Shown: piece by piece, positions 31,230-44,384 of the stretch
Layout: the number at the start of each line of letters is the position of its first letter
How positions within the stretch are numbered: the stretch's first letter is position 1
Origin: Aspidapion aeneum
Lineage: Eukaryota > Arthropoda > Insecta > Coleoptera > Brentidae
Length of the DNA: 64,000 nt
Direction: 5' to 3'
Assembly: GCA_963576565.1 (NCBI GenBank)
Contig: OY755038.1
Span: 207,301,013-207,365,012, forward strand
Position numbers and translations under genes: made by a program
The notes under the pieces: model-generated
The model's input: only the letters and a program-made list of their open reading frames with translations
The model's database searches: none
Told to the model about the DNA's origin: nothing

Positions 31230-33840
31230 GATTTCGTGGCTATTTTGCTTCTGAATATATAGTTAAAAAATAATTACAGTTCTGTTAATTTATCTTTTGC
31301 GATCTGGAATATTAGTAACGAAAATGAAGGATCTTTATTTACCGCTAATTACTTTAAAGTTTTACTACTGTTTGTTGTTTTTGAATTAATATGCATATGA
31401 CCTTTATTTTTTCAGTAATGCGCATAATCAGATTCAAACTTTTGATATTTGCGGGCATAATATCAGGTTCTTGTCACAAAAACCAGTTGGTAAGCAGTGG
31501 CGTAACATTAGAAATGAGCTTTTTAACGTTGAATAAAGAAAATTTGGTCACCTTAGTAAGAAGATAAAAATAGGTTTTATAAAATTTTTGTAGAATACAT
31601 GTCGGCATTTCAATAAAGAGGGGATAATAAATATAAATTAAGACGTCTCAAAGGCACCTTGAAATGCAAACGAGGTGTCGAAAAGCAGCTTTTTGTCTGG
31701 CTTAAAGCCCTTAAAGGCACCGAAAGGTACCGCCTTTATTTCTTTGGTCCTTTTTCAGATTTACAGCCCAGCATATCAATAAATCACTAATATTTGTTGC
31801 GTGTTGTTGTAGAATAATGTTGTCCTATGCAGCTTAACAATCAGCAGAAGGAACAAAACAATTCAGGGCTGACTCAAGAAAAATTTTCTGAAAACCTAAC
31901 TAAAGTGCGATTTTTCAGCGTTATAGTTCAGTCATAGAGTTCACATTGGAGTCCTAAAATTTTTGTTGAGTTTTTGACCATGGTGGGGGTTTCGGCTCTC
32001 CCCACCATCTTGGATTTAGTGTTCACCAAAAGAGTTTTTTTTTAAATTATTTGGTTTCTATACATTTTAGAAAAAAGTTTTAAACAAATGACGAAGACAA
32101 TAAAATTTACTAAAAAAGTGCTTTTATATATTTTTTGTCAGATTAATGGTTTTCGATTTATGGTGCTAAACATTTCGCCGCCATTTTGGATATTGATCAA
32201 TTTTTTTACTGGCCTTTATCTTAGAAACTTCCTATTTTTTTGAAAATCTGTAAGAACATAAAATAGAGACTAATTAATGGCCTATAAAATGAGATATCAC
32301 TGGGTTGTCTCGGGACTACCCTTGCTGAGAATCGAACCGTAAAGTGTTAGCAGTATACCCCTTTCCTATGTATTTCAATAGTATATGTAAAACAAACCGA
32401 AATTATTAAGTTTTATGCAATTTTCCTGAAAGATAAGCATTTTACAAAAACTATGTAAGTAACTTTATTAAAAATTTAAATAAACAATGTATCACTTAAT
32501 TGGCATCCCTAAATTACAGTTATCTTTTAACATCAGGAAAAAAATCATGCTTTTTTAGGTTTTATTCAGTTTTCAAAAAAACTAAGCATTTTAGGGAAAA
32601 ATGTTATACCTTTCCAGAGAAAATAAAATATTATTTCATGTGTATCGCAAAGTGGTGTTAAAGCTTTTATTGAGGTTTTATTTAATTTATTTAATTTTCG
32701 TTAAACTAAGCCTTCCGAAAAGTCTCGTTTTACTCTATATTGTTGAAAATATATATTTTTTTAAACAAGATGTATCTGTAATAGTCCTTGCCATAGGCAG
32801 TTACTTTTTTGTGACATTTCTAATATCTTTGTTTATCATGTGCATAATGACAGCAATAAGAAAAACTCTGAAAAAGAAATGTGTTTAAGTTGTTTTTACC
32901 TGTACGTTTTTTTTTGGCCAAAATACAGTCTTTTTATTTCAGAAAATGACAGTTTTGCCTTTAATTTTAAACCAACATGACATATTTAATTTTTCAAATA
33001 TATCAAAGTTACAAAAGTGTAACTGCATATGACAAGAACTATAGTGGATTTATGTTAACGGGGAACATTCAAGGAATAATAATATGTATTTCTATTTACT
33101 TGTATCCTTCAAAATCTTTTCAGTCTTTGAAAACAACCTCAAAATAAAAATTTTTTCATGCGGATATAAATCTTAAGCCTAAAGCTTTGCAAATCTCCCT
33201 AATGAAGAGCTTAGAATTTCGCACACCGATAGAGCCATATCCATCAATCTTATACAATAGCACATAAATCTTTGTTTATCCACGGCTAAAATTAGACTAT
33301 GTTCAAATTTTTCCAAACGCTTAGAGGGCATTAAGTTTTTTGGGTTTCGAAAGTGTGAATTCAGAGGGTGACAGTAAGAACACTTATCCTTGAGCAAGCT
33401 CTACGATAAGAGTTCTTAGTTGAAAGCCCTTACCTATTTGGGATTAGCTACTGGATATCTGTCAAACCTATACCAAATATAAACTGGGGACTAAAATCAT
33501 ATACGTATACGTATATGACTAAAATGTGAAAAACAAGATACAATTTTAGTTATATATGATTTTTCTGAACGAATTTTGTTTCTTTTTATCACAGTCTTTT
33601 GCATGTTATAGAGAAACAATGACCATTTTTGACATAGCTTAAAAGGTTATCGAATAATGCTCAAAAACTACAGCGCAGGAAAAAAACGACAAAAATTAAA
33701 AAGCAATATTATTTTTATAATAACGTAAGCTGGTTTTGAATAAAATGAAGTCAAATAGGGCAGATTGTGTATGGCCAACTGCCAATTCTGCACTAATTTG
33801 TTTTCGCATATTTTTGGACACTTCTAAAAACCTGAAAAAA
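31230..33840. other. Interior of the inverted-arm element, no gene recognised
   Basis: A/T-rich. The 95-codon frame at 32601-32888 would be almost entirely hydrophobic and Leu/Ile/Phe-rich, as expected from A/T-rich random frames. The 72-codon minus frame at 33179-33397 has no known motif. A GGTGGGG...CCCCACC hairpin is at about 31980-32010. Confidence 0.45.
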
Positions 33841-34965
33841 TGCCAGACGCGAAAATGGTAGTTCGTAAAAAGAATTGAGAAAAAAGTAAAGCCAAGTTCT
33901 CCAATACAAATTTCAAATGAAAGATTCTTCCTAGTTTGGAAATGCTTTTTTTAAACTTTGCTATTAAAGCCAAACTTCTTTATGCTCAATTTAGCACTGT
34001 GTAAGAGCCAAGTTTAGCAAAATATTTCCACCAACTAGTAAGAACCTTTCATTTTGAAATTTGTATTGGAGAACTTGGCATTACCTTTATCCAAATTCTT
34101 TTTACGGAAAACCATTTTCGCGTACTTGGCTTTTTTTACATAAAATGTTTTAGGTTATGATTTCACTCCCTTTTTAAAGGATTTAGATAATATTTAAGTT
34201 TTAAAATAGTAAAATATGTGGAATATTGTGCAAAACTTTTGCAATGCCTTATTAAAAATTTTGACGTTTTTAAAAAAATTTTCTATGGTTTTATCATAGT
34301 TCCTACCAGCCTTCTAAAGCTCAGCTCTTTAGCGTTCCTTAAAGTGGGCAATGTTACGTTTACATAACTTTACATTTATAGAGGAGGGAAGTAAATTAAA
34401 ATTTAGGTATTTTTAAATTTTTTCCTATAGTTTTATCATTCAGTTCCTATCAGTCCTCTCTAACGTTTCTGAAAGTGGGCAATGTTACTTTTAAATAAAT
34501 TTACATTTTTAGGGAAGGGAAGTTAATTAAAATTTGGGGTTTTTAAATTTTTTTCTATATTTTTATCATAGTTCCTATCGGCCTACCAAAGCTCAGCTCT
34601 CTAGCGTTTCTGGAAGTGGGCAATATTACTTTTACATAACTTTACATGTATAGAGGAGGGGAATAAATTGGAGTTTTGGGGTTTTTTGATTTTTTCCAAG
34701 GGTTTGGTCATAATTAATATATAATTATAGCATGTCTGGAAGTACAGTAGAATTTTGATGATCTATTCATGAGTGAGTGAGTGGCAATTTCGACGTTTTT
34801 TGAAATTTCGTAACTACTTTACTTCTTTATGGAAGTCCATGAAACTTGGAGGGTTGTTAACTCTATGAAGATCTATGACTGTGCAAAGTTTGAGTTTCGT
34901 AGCTTATTCCGAAGTAGAGTTTTAGATAGGCCACATATGGGCTAAAATGTTTTAAGAGAAAATGG

Positions 34966-36019
34966 TACAGCAGCTTACGCGAACGTGGCGGGGCACTACC
35001 GTGCCCCCAGCTTAAACCATTAAACTTATATTTTATATTTGGACTTGTCATTTATTTGTTGAAAATACAGAGGTGAAGGTATAAAGATTTCTACAACCCC
35101 AGTCTATCAACTTTCTTATTTTCATTCTCTTTTTGTTAGTGATGTAGTCTTTTCAAAAGTTTTTAAATCAGCTGCTGCTGAACCTTTTCTGACAGGTGCA
35201 TTGTTGCGTAGGTCGTTCTTTTTTAAAGATTGAATTACCTGAACTGTGGATATCTGTCATTTGGTTTTATTCTTTTATTAGAATGTTTTTCTTGGACTTC
35301 TTATTTTGTATTTTTTATGTTCTTTTTATTATGTTTTTCTAAAGGTACCTATTGTTACAATTTGCTTTAATACATGAGTATTTTATAAATAAGTTCGTGA
35401 CATTAACAATGCTTTCTATGTATACAGCATTTTGCTTGTTTCTTTTCTTAGTTTATTGTCGAGGTAGTATAATATTACTCCAGCTTTTTCCTTCTTCGTG
35501 AACCTGTTTTTCATTTAATTTCATGCAAGTTTCCATGTATATAAATAAAAAGTTTTCAGCAACCCAAATTATCTGGAAACTACATTCATCCGGATTTTGA
35601 TCGCTGCTCGTTATTTTTTCAAGTGGCGGGCTGACTTCTCGAGACCCAGGGTACAATCCCCTGAGAGGGCCCAATTAAGGTCACAATATAACTGTATAGT
35701 AACCTTAGGCCCAATACATTGGGGCGCACATATGTTTACTAGAAAATTTGGCGCCCAGACCCTGTGGGGGGCCGGGATGCTGTCGCATCTAGGCTCAGCT
35801 CTTCGTGGGGGAAAAGGGCGAAATTTTCCCCCCAAATCCCAAAATTTATATTCTGTTTGTGCACACAGATTACATCCTAGTCAGAATCTAGGACAATTCG
35901 CCTTCACCGATTCGCCGCTGCCGGTTCGCCGCCGACCCGATTTTCCCCCAGGGCTAACTTGCTGCCGCTGAGACAACTTGCCACCGCCTTAGTTTTGGTT
36001 TGCAACTTTGTTTATTAAA
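34966..36019. other. Gene-free interval with GC-rich block
   Basis: 35650-35990 is more GC-rich. It includes the ATTCGCCGCTGCCGGTTCGC block (about 35890-35992) related to 4931-5003. The frame across it (35597-35971) follows the repeat and is not supported as a gene. Confidence 0.45.
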
Positions 36020-37060
36020 TATTCGCGCAACTGCATCTTTTCATGAAACATTTCAGCCCATATTTGACCTATCTAAAACTCTACTTCAGAATGAGCTTAT
36101 ATATCTCAAACTCGGCAGAGTCGTAGATCTTCATAGAGTTGACAACCCCTCTAAGTTTCATGGACTCCCATAAAGTAGTAAAGTAGTTACGAAATTTTCA
36201 AAAACGTTGAAATTGCCACTTACTCACTCATACATACATCATCAAAATTCTACTGTACTTCCAGGCAAGCTACAAAGCTGAAATTTGGCAGACTGATGGA
36301 AACTATGACCGAACCCTTGGTAAAAATCAAAAAACCTCAGAATTCTAATTTACCCTCCTCCCGTATACATGTAAAGTTATGTAAAAGTAATAATGTCCAT
36401 TTCCAGAAGCGCTAGAGAGCTGAGCTTTAGCAGACTGATAGGAAATTTGATAAAACTATAGGAAAAAATTTGACAACCCCATCATTTTAATTTACTTCCC
36501 TCCCCTATAGATGTAAAGTTATGTAAAAGTAACATTGCCCACTTCCAAAAATGCTGGAGAGCTAAGCTTTCGAAGGCCAATGGGAATTATGATAAAACTA
36601 TAGAAAAAAATTTTGAAACACCAAAATTTTAATTTGTTTCCCTCTCCTATAAATATAAAATTATGTAAAAGTAACATTGCCCACTTCCAAAAGCGCTAGA
36701 GAGCTGAGCTTTGGAAGATTGATAAGAACTGTAATAAAACTATGAGAAAACATTTTAAAACACAAAATTTTTTATTTACTTCTTTCCCCTATAAATGTAA
36801 AGTTATGTAAAAGTAACATTGCCCACTTTCAGGAACGCTAGAGAACTAAGCTTTGGAAAGCTGATGGAAACTATGATAAAACCATGCCAAAAAATTAAAA
36901 ACCTCAAAATTGCAATTGTAAAATTATTGAACAATATTCCGCATATTTTACTACTTTAAAACTTAAATATTATCCAAATCCTTTAAAAAAGGAGTTAAAT
37001 CATAACAAAAACATTTCATGTAAAAAAAAAGCCAGGTATTTTTTTACATAAAATGTTTTT
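36020..37060 (+). repeat. Tandem array of about 142-bp units
   Basis: GTAAAGTTATGTAAAAGTAA-type words recur at about 36371, 36512, 36655 and 36798. Each is followed by TTGCCCACTTCC and GAGAGCTGAGCTTTGG. The left part (36035-36130) matches 29700-29800, the right part matches 30955-31030. Direct copy of the left arm of the 29690-34965 element. Confidence 0.8.
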
Positions 37061-37457
37061 TTATGTTATTATTTTTTAGAAAATAAGTTTTCATGATTTG
37101 AAATAAATTTTGTGTGTGTGTGTAGTCTTGGCTCACCGTTATCAAAAGTTTTCTTAACAAAAGAACTTAAAATATCAACCCACATATTCATACGCCACAC
37201 ACGTAGTGCTTTTTAGAGAGTATGGGTGCTCAACAAAATCCTCTTTAATAGTTTTTATAGAGAAATCCGCTTTATAATGTCTTTCGTACCGGTATTAGGT
37301 GTTTCGTTATTTTATTACTGATTTAGAACACCCAAAAAGCTACAAAAGTTCTTTATATCTATTGGGTAAGCCACACCATAGATGAAATTTATTAGACAAG
37401 TTTTTAAAAGTTACGACATTTAACTTCAAAAATTTTTAAGTGGAAATCTTTTGGATA
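37061..37457. other. Non-coding interval
   Basis: A short GT run (37113-37122) and otherwise unremarkable A/T-rich sequence. Confidence 0.4.
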
Positions 37458-37929
37458 TAGGGGAAAGAGGGGCAAATAGTGGTTCAACTCTCTGCAATAT
37501 GATTGGTGCCGGTCGGCTGAGCTTAAATTGGTTATTGCTCAACATGTGGTGTTGTGCGCTCTTTATTGTAAAAATAGCTTGTGCATTTTGTGACGGTAAG
37601 TGCATTTAGTACAGACAGAAAATTTTGTTTACATTGAACACTTAGTGGGTTTGTGTATTCTTCAAAATTAAACGCGTTGGCCGTCAAATTAGCCTTTTAT
37701 TGTGTATGATTTTGGTTTGAATTTACCTGGTGGTTTGGAGCAAAACGGGATATTTTCATGGAGGCAAAACGGGGTACCTTGTTATGCCTAGTTAGTTGTA
37801 TTTTAAGTTGTTTTTTTTTTAATGGGCACAAAATTCGTGTAGGAGAGTCGACAGCGATGAGTAAGTCGCTGTTTTTCTTTAAAAATTTTGTAAATACTAA
37901 ATTTAATTATTATAAATGTATTTTCTCTC

Positions 37930-38096
37930 TCGAACCTCCATAACTCGATCCTCTCTATAACTCGAACCTTTTAAGTGGTCCCTGCACTTTTTATATGTCT
38001 TACCGCTTTAATTCGAATTTTCTATAACTCGAACTCTTTATAACTCGAACTGATTTGGCTGTCCCTTTAAGTTCGAGTTATAGAGGTTCGACTGTA
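37930..38096. repeat. Tigger-like MITE end
   Basis: CTCTATAACTCGAAC words recur in one orientation (37950-38050), and the block closes with TTCGAGTTATAGAGGTTCGA then CTGTA, the known end of pogo/Tigger-type MITEs (in reverse: TACAGTCGAACCTCTATAAC). Confidence 0.65.
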
Positions 38097-38211
38097 TTTT
38101 AATCTTGGTTAGTATTTTAATAAATAAAACTTTTTCTTACAAAAATATTGATTCTAAATTACACAACCGCCTTGCTTGTTTTGCCACACCATAGTAAAGT
38201 TTTTTACTTAA

Positions 38212-38682
38212 GTCAGTTGAACAAAGGTTAAAGCCGACCATCGGCATATCCTTTAAAGAAAGTGACATGGGCGGCGGTAGATATACTCATGAAAATTATT
38301 TCATTTTATTATGGCGTAAACTAAAGAAATAAAAATAGATAATAAAACTTTCAATTCCTATACCTACAGAAACGACACTGATTTATTTTCTAACCCTGCA
38401 TACTACCGACTAAAGGGGTCCCGAAACGAACACCTGAAAGCAATTAAAAGCGCATCTGAAAAAAATCTGCCAATTAGGTGCCGTCTATCCACCTGTGCTG
38501 AGTCGGTCAGAAAACAAATACTTTGTGCTCGGACCGCAAAGAGCCGCACATTTTCTCTGTCGGTAGTATTGAAATTATACCAGGAAGATTTTATATGAAT
38601 TTGGATAACTTTTAAAGGGCAGATTGAAGCAAAATTTCATGAAATCGATAGAACCCCGTATTAGGAGCATTTCAGGTGATTT
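38212..38682. repeat. 465-bp dispersed repeat, copy 2
   Basis: Colinear with 24368-24832, differing mostly by substitutions. Sits inside the pogo-type element here but after a mariner relic there. Confidence 0.8.
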
Positions 38683-38919
38683 TGCAAAAACTATACCGCA
38701 TTTTACCACTTATGCGGGGCAAAATGGGGCAAAATCAACTTTTTACAAAAATAAAAATAAAAGTATGATGGAGTTTTAAATCGCTTAAACTGAAACTTAA
38801 AACATAAAGATAACATATCTAGCCAACTTAATTCCAAATGACGAACGCAATGAAGATCATTTATTAGAAGAAAATAATACTATAAAATTAAGTATCCCAT
38901 ATTTTCCCCCTTTCCCCTA

Positions 38920-39167
38920 AAGGGTGCAGATAATGATGGGCAAAATTACTTTTTTAAAAAATTATTAAACGCTGTCGCAACTTTTTTAAGAAAGCAGCTT
39001 TAGATTAACTTTGGACAAAAGTTAATGATTAAAAAAAGGTCCTCCCCAAATTTTTCTAAATTGAAATTTTCCTAGGAAAAAGGTCGACGAACTAAGTACA
39101 CACCTATACGAACAAAGAAAAATTAGAAATGACAAAACGATTTCCGAGTAGGCGGAGTTTGAATTAG
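38920..39167. other. Non-coding interval
   Basis: No motif recognised. Confidence 0.35.
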
Positions 39168-39240
39168 TACCTCGGTGGCTTAGATGGTAGAGCATCAGCC
39201 TAGTAAGCCGAGTACGCTGGTTTAAATCCACCAGAGGTAA
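39168..39240 (+). tRNA. tRNA-Thr(AGT)-like sequence, probably a pseudogene or SINE head
   Basis: A 72-base cloverleaf can be drawn: acceptor TACCTCG/AGAGGTA with one mismatch, D arm GGCTTAGATGGTAGAGC, anticodon arm TCAGC-CTAGTAA-GCCGA with AGT at the anticodon (one stem mismatch), and T arm GCTGG-TTTAAAT-CCACC. It ends before a T-run (CTTTTTT at 39244) that could stop RNA polymerase III. The T loop TTTAAAT departs from TTCGAAT at the bases RNA polymerase III needs most, and stems have mismatches, so a functional tRNA is unlikely. Confidence 0.5.
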
Positions 39241-39494
39241 AATCTTTTTTAATCTTATTTTTTCTTATTTATTCCTTGCCTTTATACCACTTAACTCTTC
39301 CCGTTTTACAATTTATACCTATGGCGCTAAAACCCACCATTGTGACCATGGATTCGTTTTTGAGATATCGAACGAACATTTTGCAGTTATATTTCTAATT
39401 AAAGTTTTTCATATCAAAATCAACAACAAAAATCTCAACAGATTATTTTATAAACAACAAGTGAAATTAAAGAAAAAAAAATCAGAAAAAAGTT

Positions 39495-39566
39495 GTCCTT
39501 GGCCAGGAATCGAACCGGGAATCTCTTGCTCGGTACGCAAACGCTCTCTCATTGAGCCACCCAGGA
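39495..39566 (-). repeat. tRNA-like SINE head 1
   Basis: On the minus strand: TCCTGGGTGGCTCAATGAGA (A-box-like TGGCTCAATGAG), GAGC D-stem closure, and the exact B box GGTTCGATTCC. The anticodon loop lacks the T before the anticodon, so this is a polymerase III promoter-bearing repeat, not a tRNA. The uninterrupted GGAACATACACAAATTTTTG junction here is the empty site for the pogo element. Confidence 0.7.
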
Positions 39567-39867
39567 ACATACACAAATTTTTGGAAAACTTCCAGCTATG
39601 TATGTTGTGTGGTGTCTCAATACAAGAACGAGACATTGTCAGGGTATTAACTTGACTAAGCCAATTCAACTGATCTTTTATAATTCTTCTTTCACACCGT
39701 CAAAGGTATGAAAACTGAAAATAGACGTAAAGTATCAACGTCTGAAAACATGAGATCACCTTTTTCGTGTGTTAAAATCTCTGATCGCAATGGGCGATTG
39801 CCAATATAATTTTCAAATACCAAATTGCAAATAATGCACGAACCTAAAACCATAAACAAAAAAGTTA

Positions 39868-39938
39868 TCCTCGGCCGGGACTGGAACCCGGAATCTCTAG
39901 CTCTGTACGCAAGCGCTCTATCATTGAGCCACCCAGGA
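39868..39938 (-). repeat. tRNA-like SINE head 2
   Basis: Same head as copy 1, with B box GGTTCCAGTCC. Its upstream part was displaced to 43437 by the pogo insertion at 39944. Confidence 0.7.
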
Positions 39939-40159
39939 ACATACCGTAAACCGGGGCAACTTTGTGACTTGGGTATTACTTTGGGACATATTGTATTTTT
40001 TTCACATTGTACCTCAAACAAATAGTCACGCAGTAAATATGACAATTTTGGTAGGCAGTCTTGTCAAAAGATAAAGATAAAGATAAAGCAAAAAATTACG
40101 TTTGGTAACATTGCCTTACTTCTGATAAACTGCAATAATTTTTTACCCGCTCAGCTATT

Positions 40160-41672
<1,513 letters not shown>

Positions 41673-41903
41673 ACATGTCTCAAAGTTAGACTGCAAGCGT
41701 TCGCCGTTAAACGTAATTTAAACAAAGTTACACTATAGTTCACTCCATAATTTTTGAGATAACTTTTTGATAGTAATCAGCTGTTACCATAACAAATAGC
41801 ATAGGCCAGCGAAAAAAAATCGTCAAAAGTTATACCAAAAATAATGATATGGACTTTAGTTGACATTTTCTAATAGTTCTGTTTATCTCTTTCAGAAGCA
41901 AGA

Positions 41904-42946
41904 ATGCCCCGCAGTGCAGCGAAAAATACTCTGCCAATATATGGGCCCCTAAGCTCACACTAGGTACTATAGTTATAGTGTACGTGTGAGCTAATATAAC
42001 TAAAAACTGAAATATATTTTATTCAACTCCAGACTAAATTACCTTTTGTTTGATACCACACAAGCCATGTTTTGACTTAAACTCAAATTTTTGAAATCTA
42101 CCCCCACCCTTAAAAAAACAAAAAACTAAAATGTATTTTGTTAAACTCCGGACTCAATTACCTTTCGTTTGATATCACACACGCCATATTTTCACTTAAA
42201 CTCTAATTTTTAAAATATACCCCCACCCTTTTTTTTAAAATAAATTAAAATGTATTTTGTTTAACTGCAGACTCAATTACCTTTCGTTTGATATCACACA
42301 CGCCATATTTTCACATAAACTCCAATTTTTGACATCTACCCCCACCCTTTTATTTGGTTTCTGTTCGGTGGATTTTGTTCATTTTTAAATGGGACCATCT
42401 CGACCCAAGACCCAGCCTAGGTACCAAATTTCATTAAAATCGGCCAAGCGGTTTTTGAGTTATGCGCGTTGGTCGTTACAGACATACAGACAGACAGACA
42501 TACAGACAGACCGACAGACAGACAGACAGACGGCGCAACAAAAAAGTTTCAAAATCATCTGAAACGCAAAGATATATAAAAATTTTTGAAATCGGAGCAA
42601 CTTTTTTTTTCTCGAAAAAATTAGGATCACCATAGCTCACACTACTATAGTATAGTATATGTGTGAGCTAAAAAACACTTTATGGAATAAAATCCATGAA
42701 AAACATGCTCATAGACAAGGTAAGCCGAGGGTCTTCTCGGAAAATAAAGAAGAATGAGTTGCTGGACACCTCATTGCTTTATCTGCCTTCGGTTTTCCAG
42801 TAACAGCTGAAGACTTAAAAGCGTGTTTTCTAAAACGCAGACCAGAACTTAGCCAAAGGTTTTCCCAAAATATTTCGCACGCTGGAGCAAGAATAGACGA
42901 AGTTCTGATTAACGACTACTTTGACCATCTCCAGTTTTATATTTAG
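41904..42946 (+). pseudogene. Pogo-like transposase fragment, interrupted
   Basis: The ATG at 41904 follows a strong 3' splice-site-like stretch (TTATCTCTTTCAG at 41883-41895). The protein starts MPRSAAKNTLWNKIHEKHAH; its codons for KNT are split by the insertion 41924-42670. It then runs RQGKPRVFSENKEE, a stop, VAGHLIALSAFGFPVTAEDL, a deletion, then FLKRRPELSQRFSQNISHAG and DEVLINDYFDHL, ending at 42946. This matches the N-terminal helix-turn-helix DNA-binding part of pogo/Tigger-type transposases, which binds the element ends. The DDE catalytic domain is absent. Confidence 0.8.
41924..42670 (+). mobile_element. Hairpin-ended GACA element, copy 2 (complete)
   Basis: Runs from AATACTCTGCC to GTGTGAGCTA, 747 bp. 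Left hairpin GCTCACAC...GTGTGAGC at 41954-41992; about 118-bp units at 42005-42350; short GACA run (42480-42533); right hairpin CTCACAC...GTGTGAG at 42636-42668. Inserted in an AAAAA stretch of the transposase gene without a clear duplication. Confidence 0.82.
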
Positions 42947-43731
42947 GCCTTGTTTAGAGTGTTATATTCTTAAGTTCCTATATGTATTTAAAATACCAAA
43001 CTCAAGATATTTTGACTTATCTGTTAATGAATTGAATTTTTAAAATCTTTATAAAAGCTTCTTAAACAAATTATAATCGTCGTTTTTGCCTCTGACACAT
43101 ATAAAATATAACAAAAATATGTTTTCTACTTGCTTTTTTATTTAGATTTTTAAATGCAACGTCTACCTTTGGGCCACAGGTCCATAATGTTAAAATATTC
43201 ATATAAAGCGCTAGTGTACCAAAGTTATCCGAAATAGTGGGGTAACATTGGGACGCATTTAAGGCAGAATATATCGACAAAATAAATATATAATGTTTTT
43301 GTACATTTGTGTATTTCATACTTGATAGTGTTGGTAGACTGCCACTCAGTTGTCGAAACCCTGTTATTTTTGCAAAATCAAGTCTTATTTAAGAAAAGCA
43401 TGAAAAACGGTACCAAAGTTACCCCGGTTTACGGTACACAAATTTTCGGAAAACTTTCAGCTATGTATATTGTGTGGTGTCTCAATACAAGACCGAGAAA
43501 TTGTCAGGGTATTAATTCGCCCAAGCCAATTCAAAAAGGTGATCTCATGTTTTCAGACGTTGATACTTAACGTCTATTTTGAGTTTTCATACCTTTGACG
43601 GTGGGAAAGAAGAATTATAAAAGATCAGTTGAATTGACTTGGTCGAATTAATACCCTGACAATTTCTCGTTCTTGTATTGAGACACCACACAACATACAT
43701 AGCTAGAAAATTTCCGAAAATTTGTGTATGT

Positions 43732-43802
43732 TCCTGGGTGGTTCAATTTGAGAGCGTTTGCGTACAGAGCACGAGATCCCGTGTTCGAGTCCCGGCCGAG
43801 GA
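43732..43802 (+). repeat. tRNA-like SINE head 3
   Basis: Plus-strand copy with TCCTGGGTGGTTCAATTTGA and B box TGTTCGAGTCC. It is followed by ACAACTTTTTT, a possible polymerase III stop. Confidence 0.7.
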
Positions 43803-43890
43803 CAACTTTTTTATGATTTTTCTTTCTTTAATTTCACTTGTTGTTTATCGTTTTAGGTTCCTGCATTATTTGCAATTTGGTATTTGAAGA

Positions 43891-44384
43891 TTACTTCATA
43901 GTGCACCTTTCTCTCGTTTATTTGTCTAGTTTGAGAAAAACAATCTAATTACGAGAGTAAATTACGTCGCCAACGGCGATAGGCTTGGCAAACCGCACCA
44001 ACGACGAGACGCGAGGTTCGGCAATCCAGGAAGCAGGGTTGCCGAGTTAAGCTCATGAAATTCCGGCTCATGAGTTTTTGTCAGTGATTGTGAGTTAAAA
44101 TGGTCACCTTATTTACTTTAAGTGTGCCGGCAAGGCACCATTCCATAAAGAACCATTGTGTTTTCTCATTTCCGTTTTTTAATCGCTGCTAAAAACCTAG
44201 AATTACCTCGTCTTAAGTTATTACCGTCCAATATGGTTCCTACATGGTTCAGTGGGTTCTTTCTGCTTCGAAGGTCAGTTTAAATATGATTATCCAATTT
44301 CTATAAAAATGGAATTAGATAAACGAATAAAATTTTAGTCCAAATATAGGTATTCCTTATTGATCAAAGACCATTTGGTCAGGA
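43891..44384. other. Non-coding interval
   Basis: Moderate GC at 43970-44070 (GGCAACCGC-like words); no gene or partner recognised. Confidence 0.4.

Larger units (their letters stand above)
29690..34965. mobile_element. 5.3-kb inverted-arm element with tandem units in the arms
   Basis: The left arm (about 29690-31225) and right arm (about 33840-34965) are inverted relatives. TTCATGAAACATTTCAGCCC at 29703, followed by ATCTTCATAGAGTT, matches in complement at 34860-34955. Each arm contains partial tandem units of about 142-149 bp with the words GTAAAGTTATGTAAAAGTAA and TTGCCCACTTCC. The middle (31230-33840) shows no recognised transposase. A third direct set of the same units stands at 36020-37060. 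It resembles foldback-type elements. Confidence 0.65.
37460..38917. mobile_element. Pogo-type non-autonomous element
   Basis: GGGGAAAGAGGGGCAAA (from 37460) and TTTTCCCCCTTTCCCC (to 38917) are inverted ends with TA outside (37458-37459, 38918-38919). A second GGGGCAAAATGGGGCAAAA word sits near 38718. It contains a Tigger-like end at 37930-38096 and copy 2 of the 465-bp repeat. No transposase frame. Confidence 0.65.

Noticed and set aside
32601..32888. 95-codon hydrophobic frame, possible membrane protein
   Set aside because: Composition follows the A/T-rich background, no family resemblance, and it lies inside a repeat-bounded interval.
35597..35971. 124-codon frame in a GC-richer patch
   Set aside because: It runs through a dispersed CCGCCG repeat block and both strands are open; no domain recognised.
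39168..39240. Functional tRNA-Thr gene
   Set aside because: The T loop is TTTAAAT instead of TTCGAAT and two stems have mismatches, so I list it only as tRNA-like.
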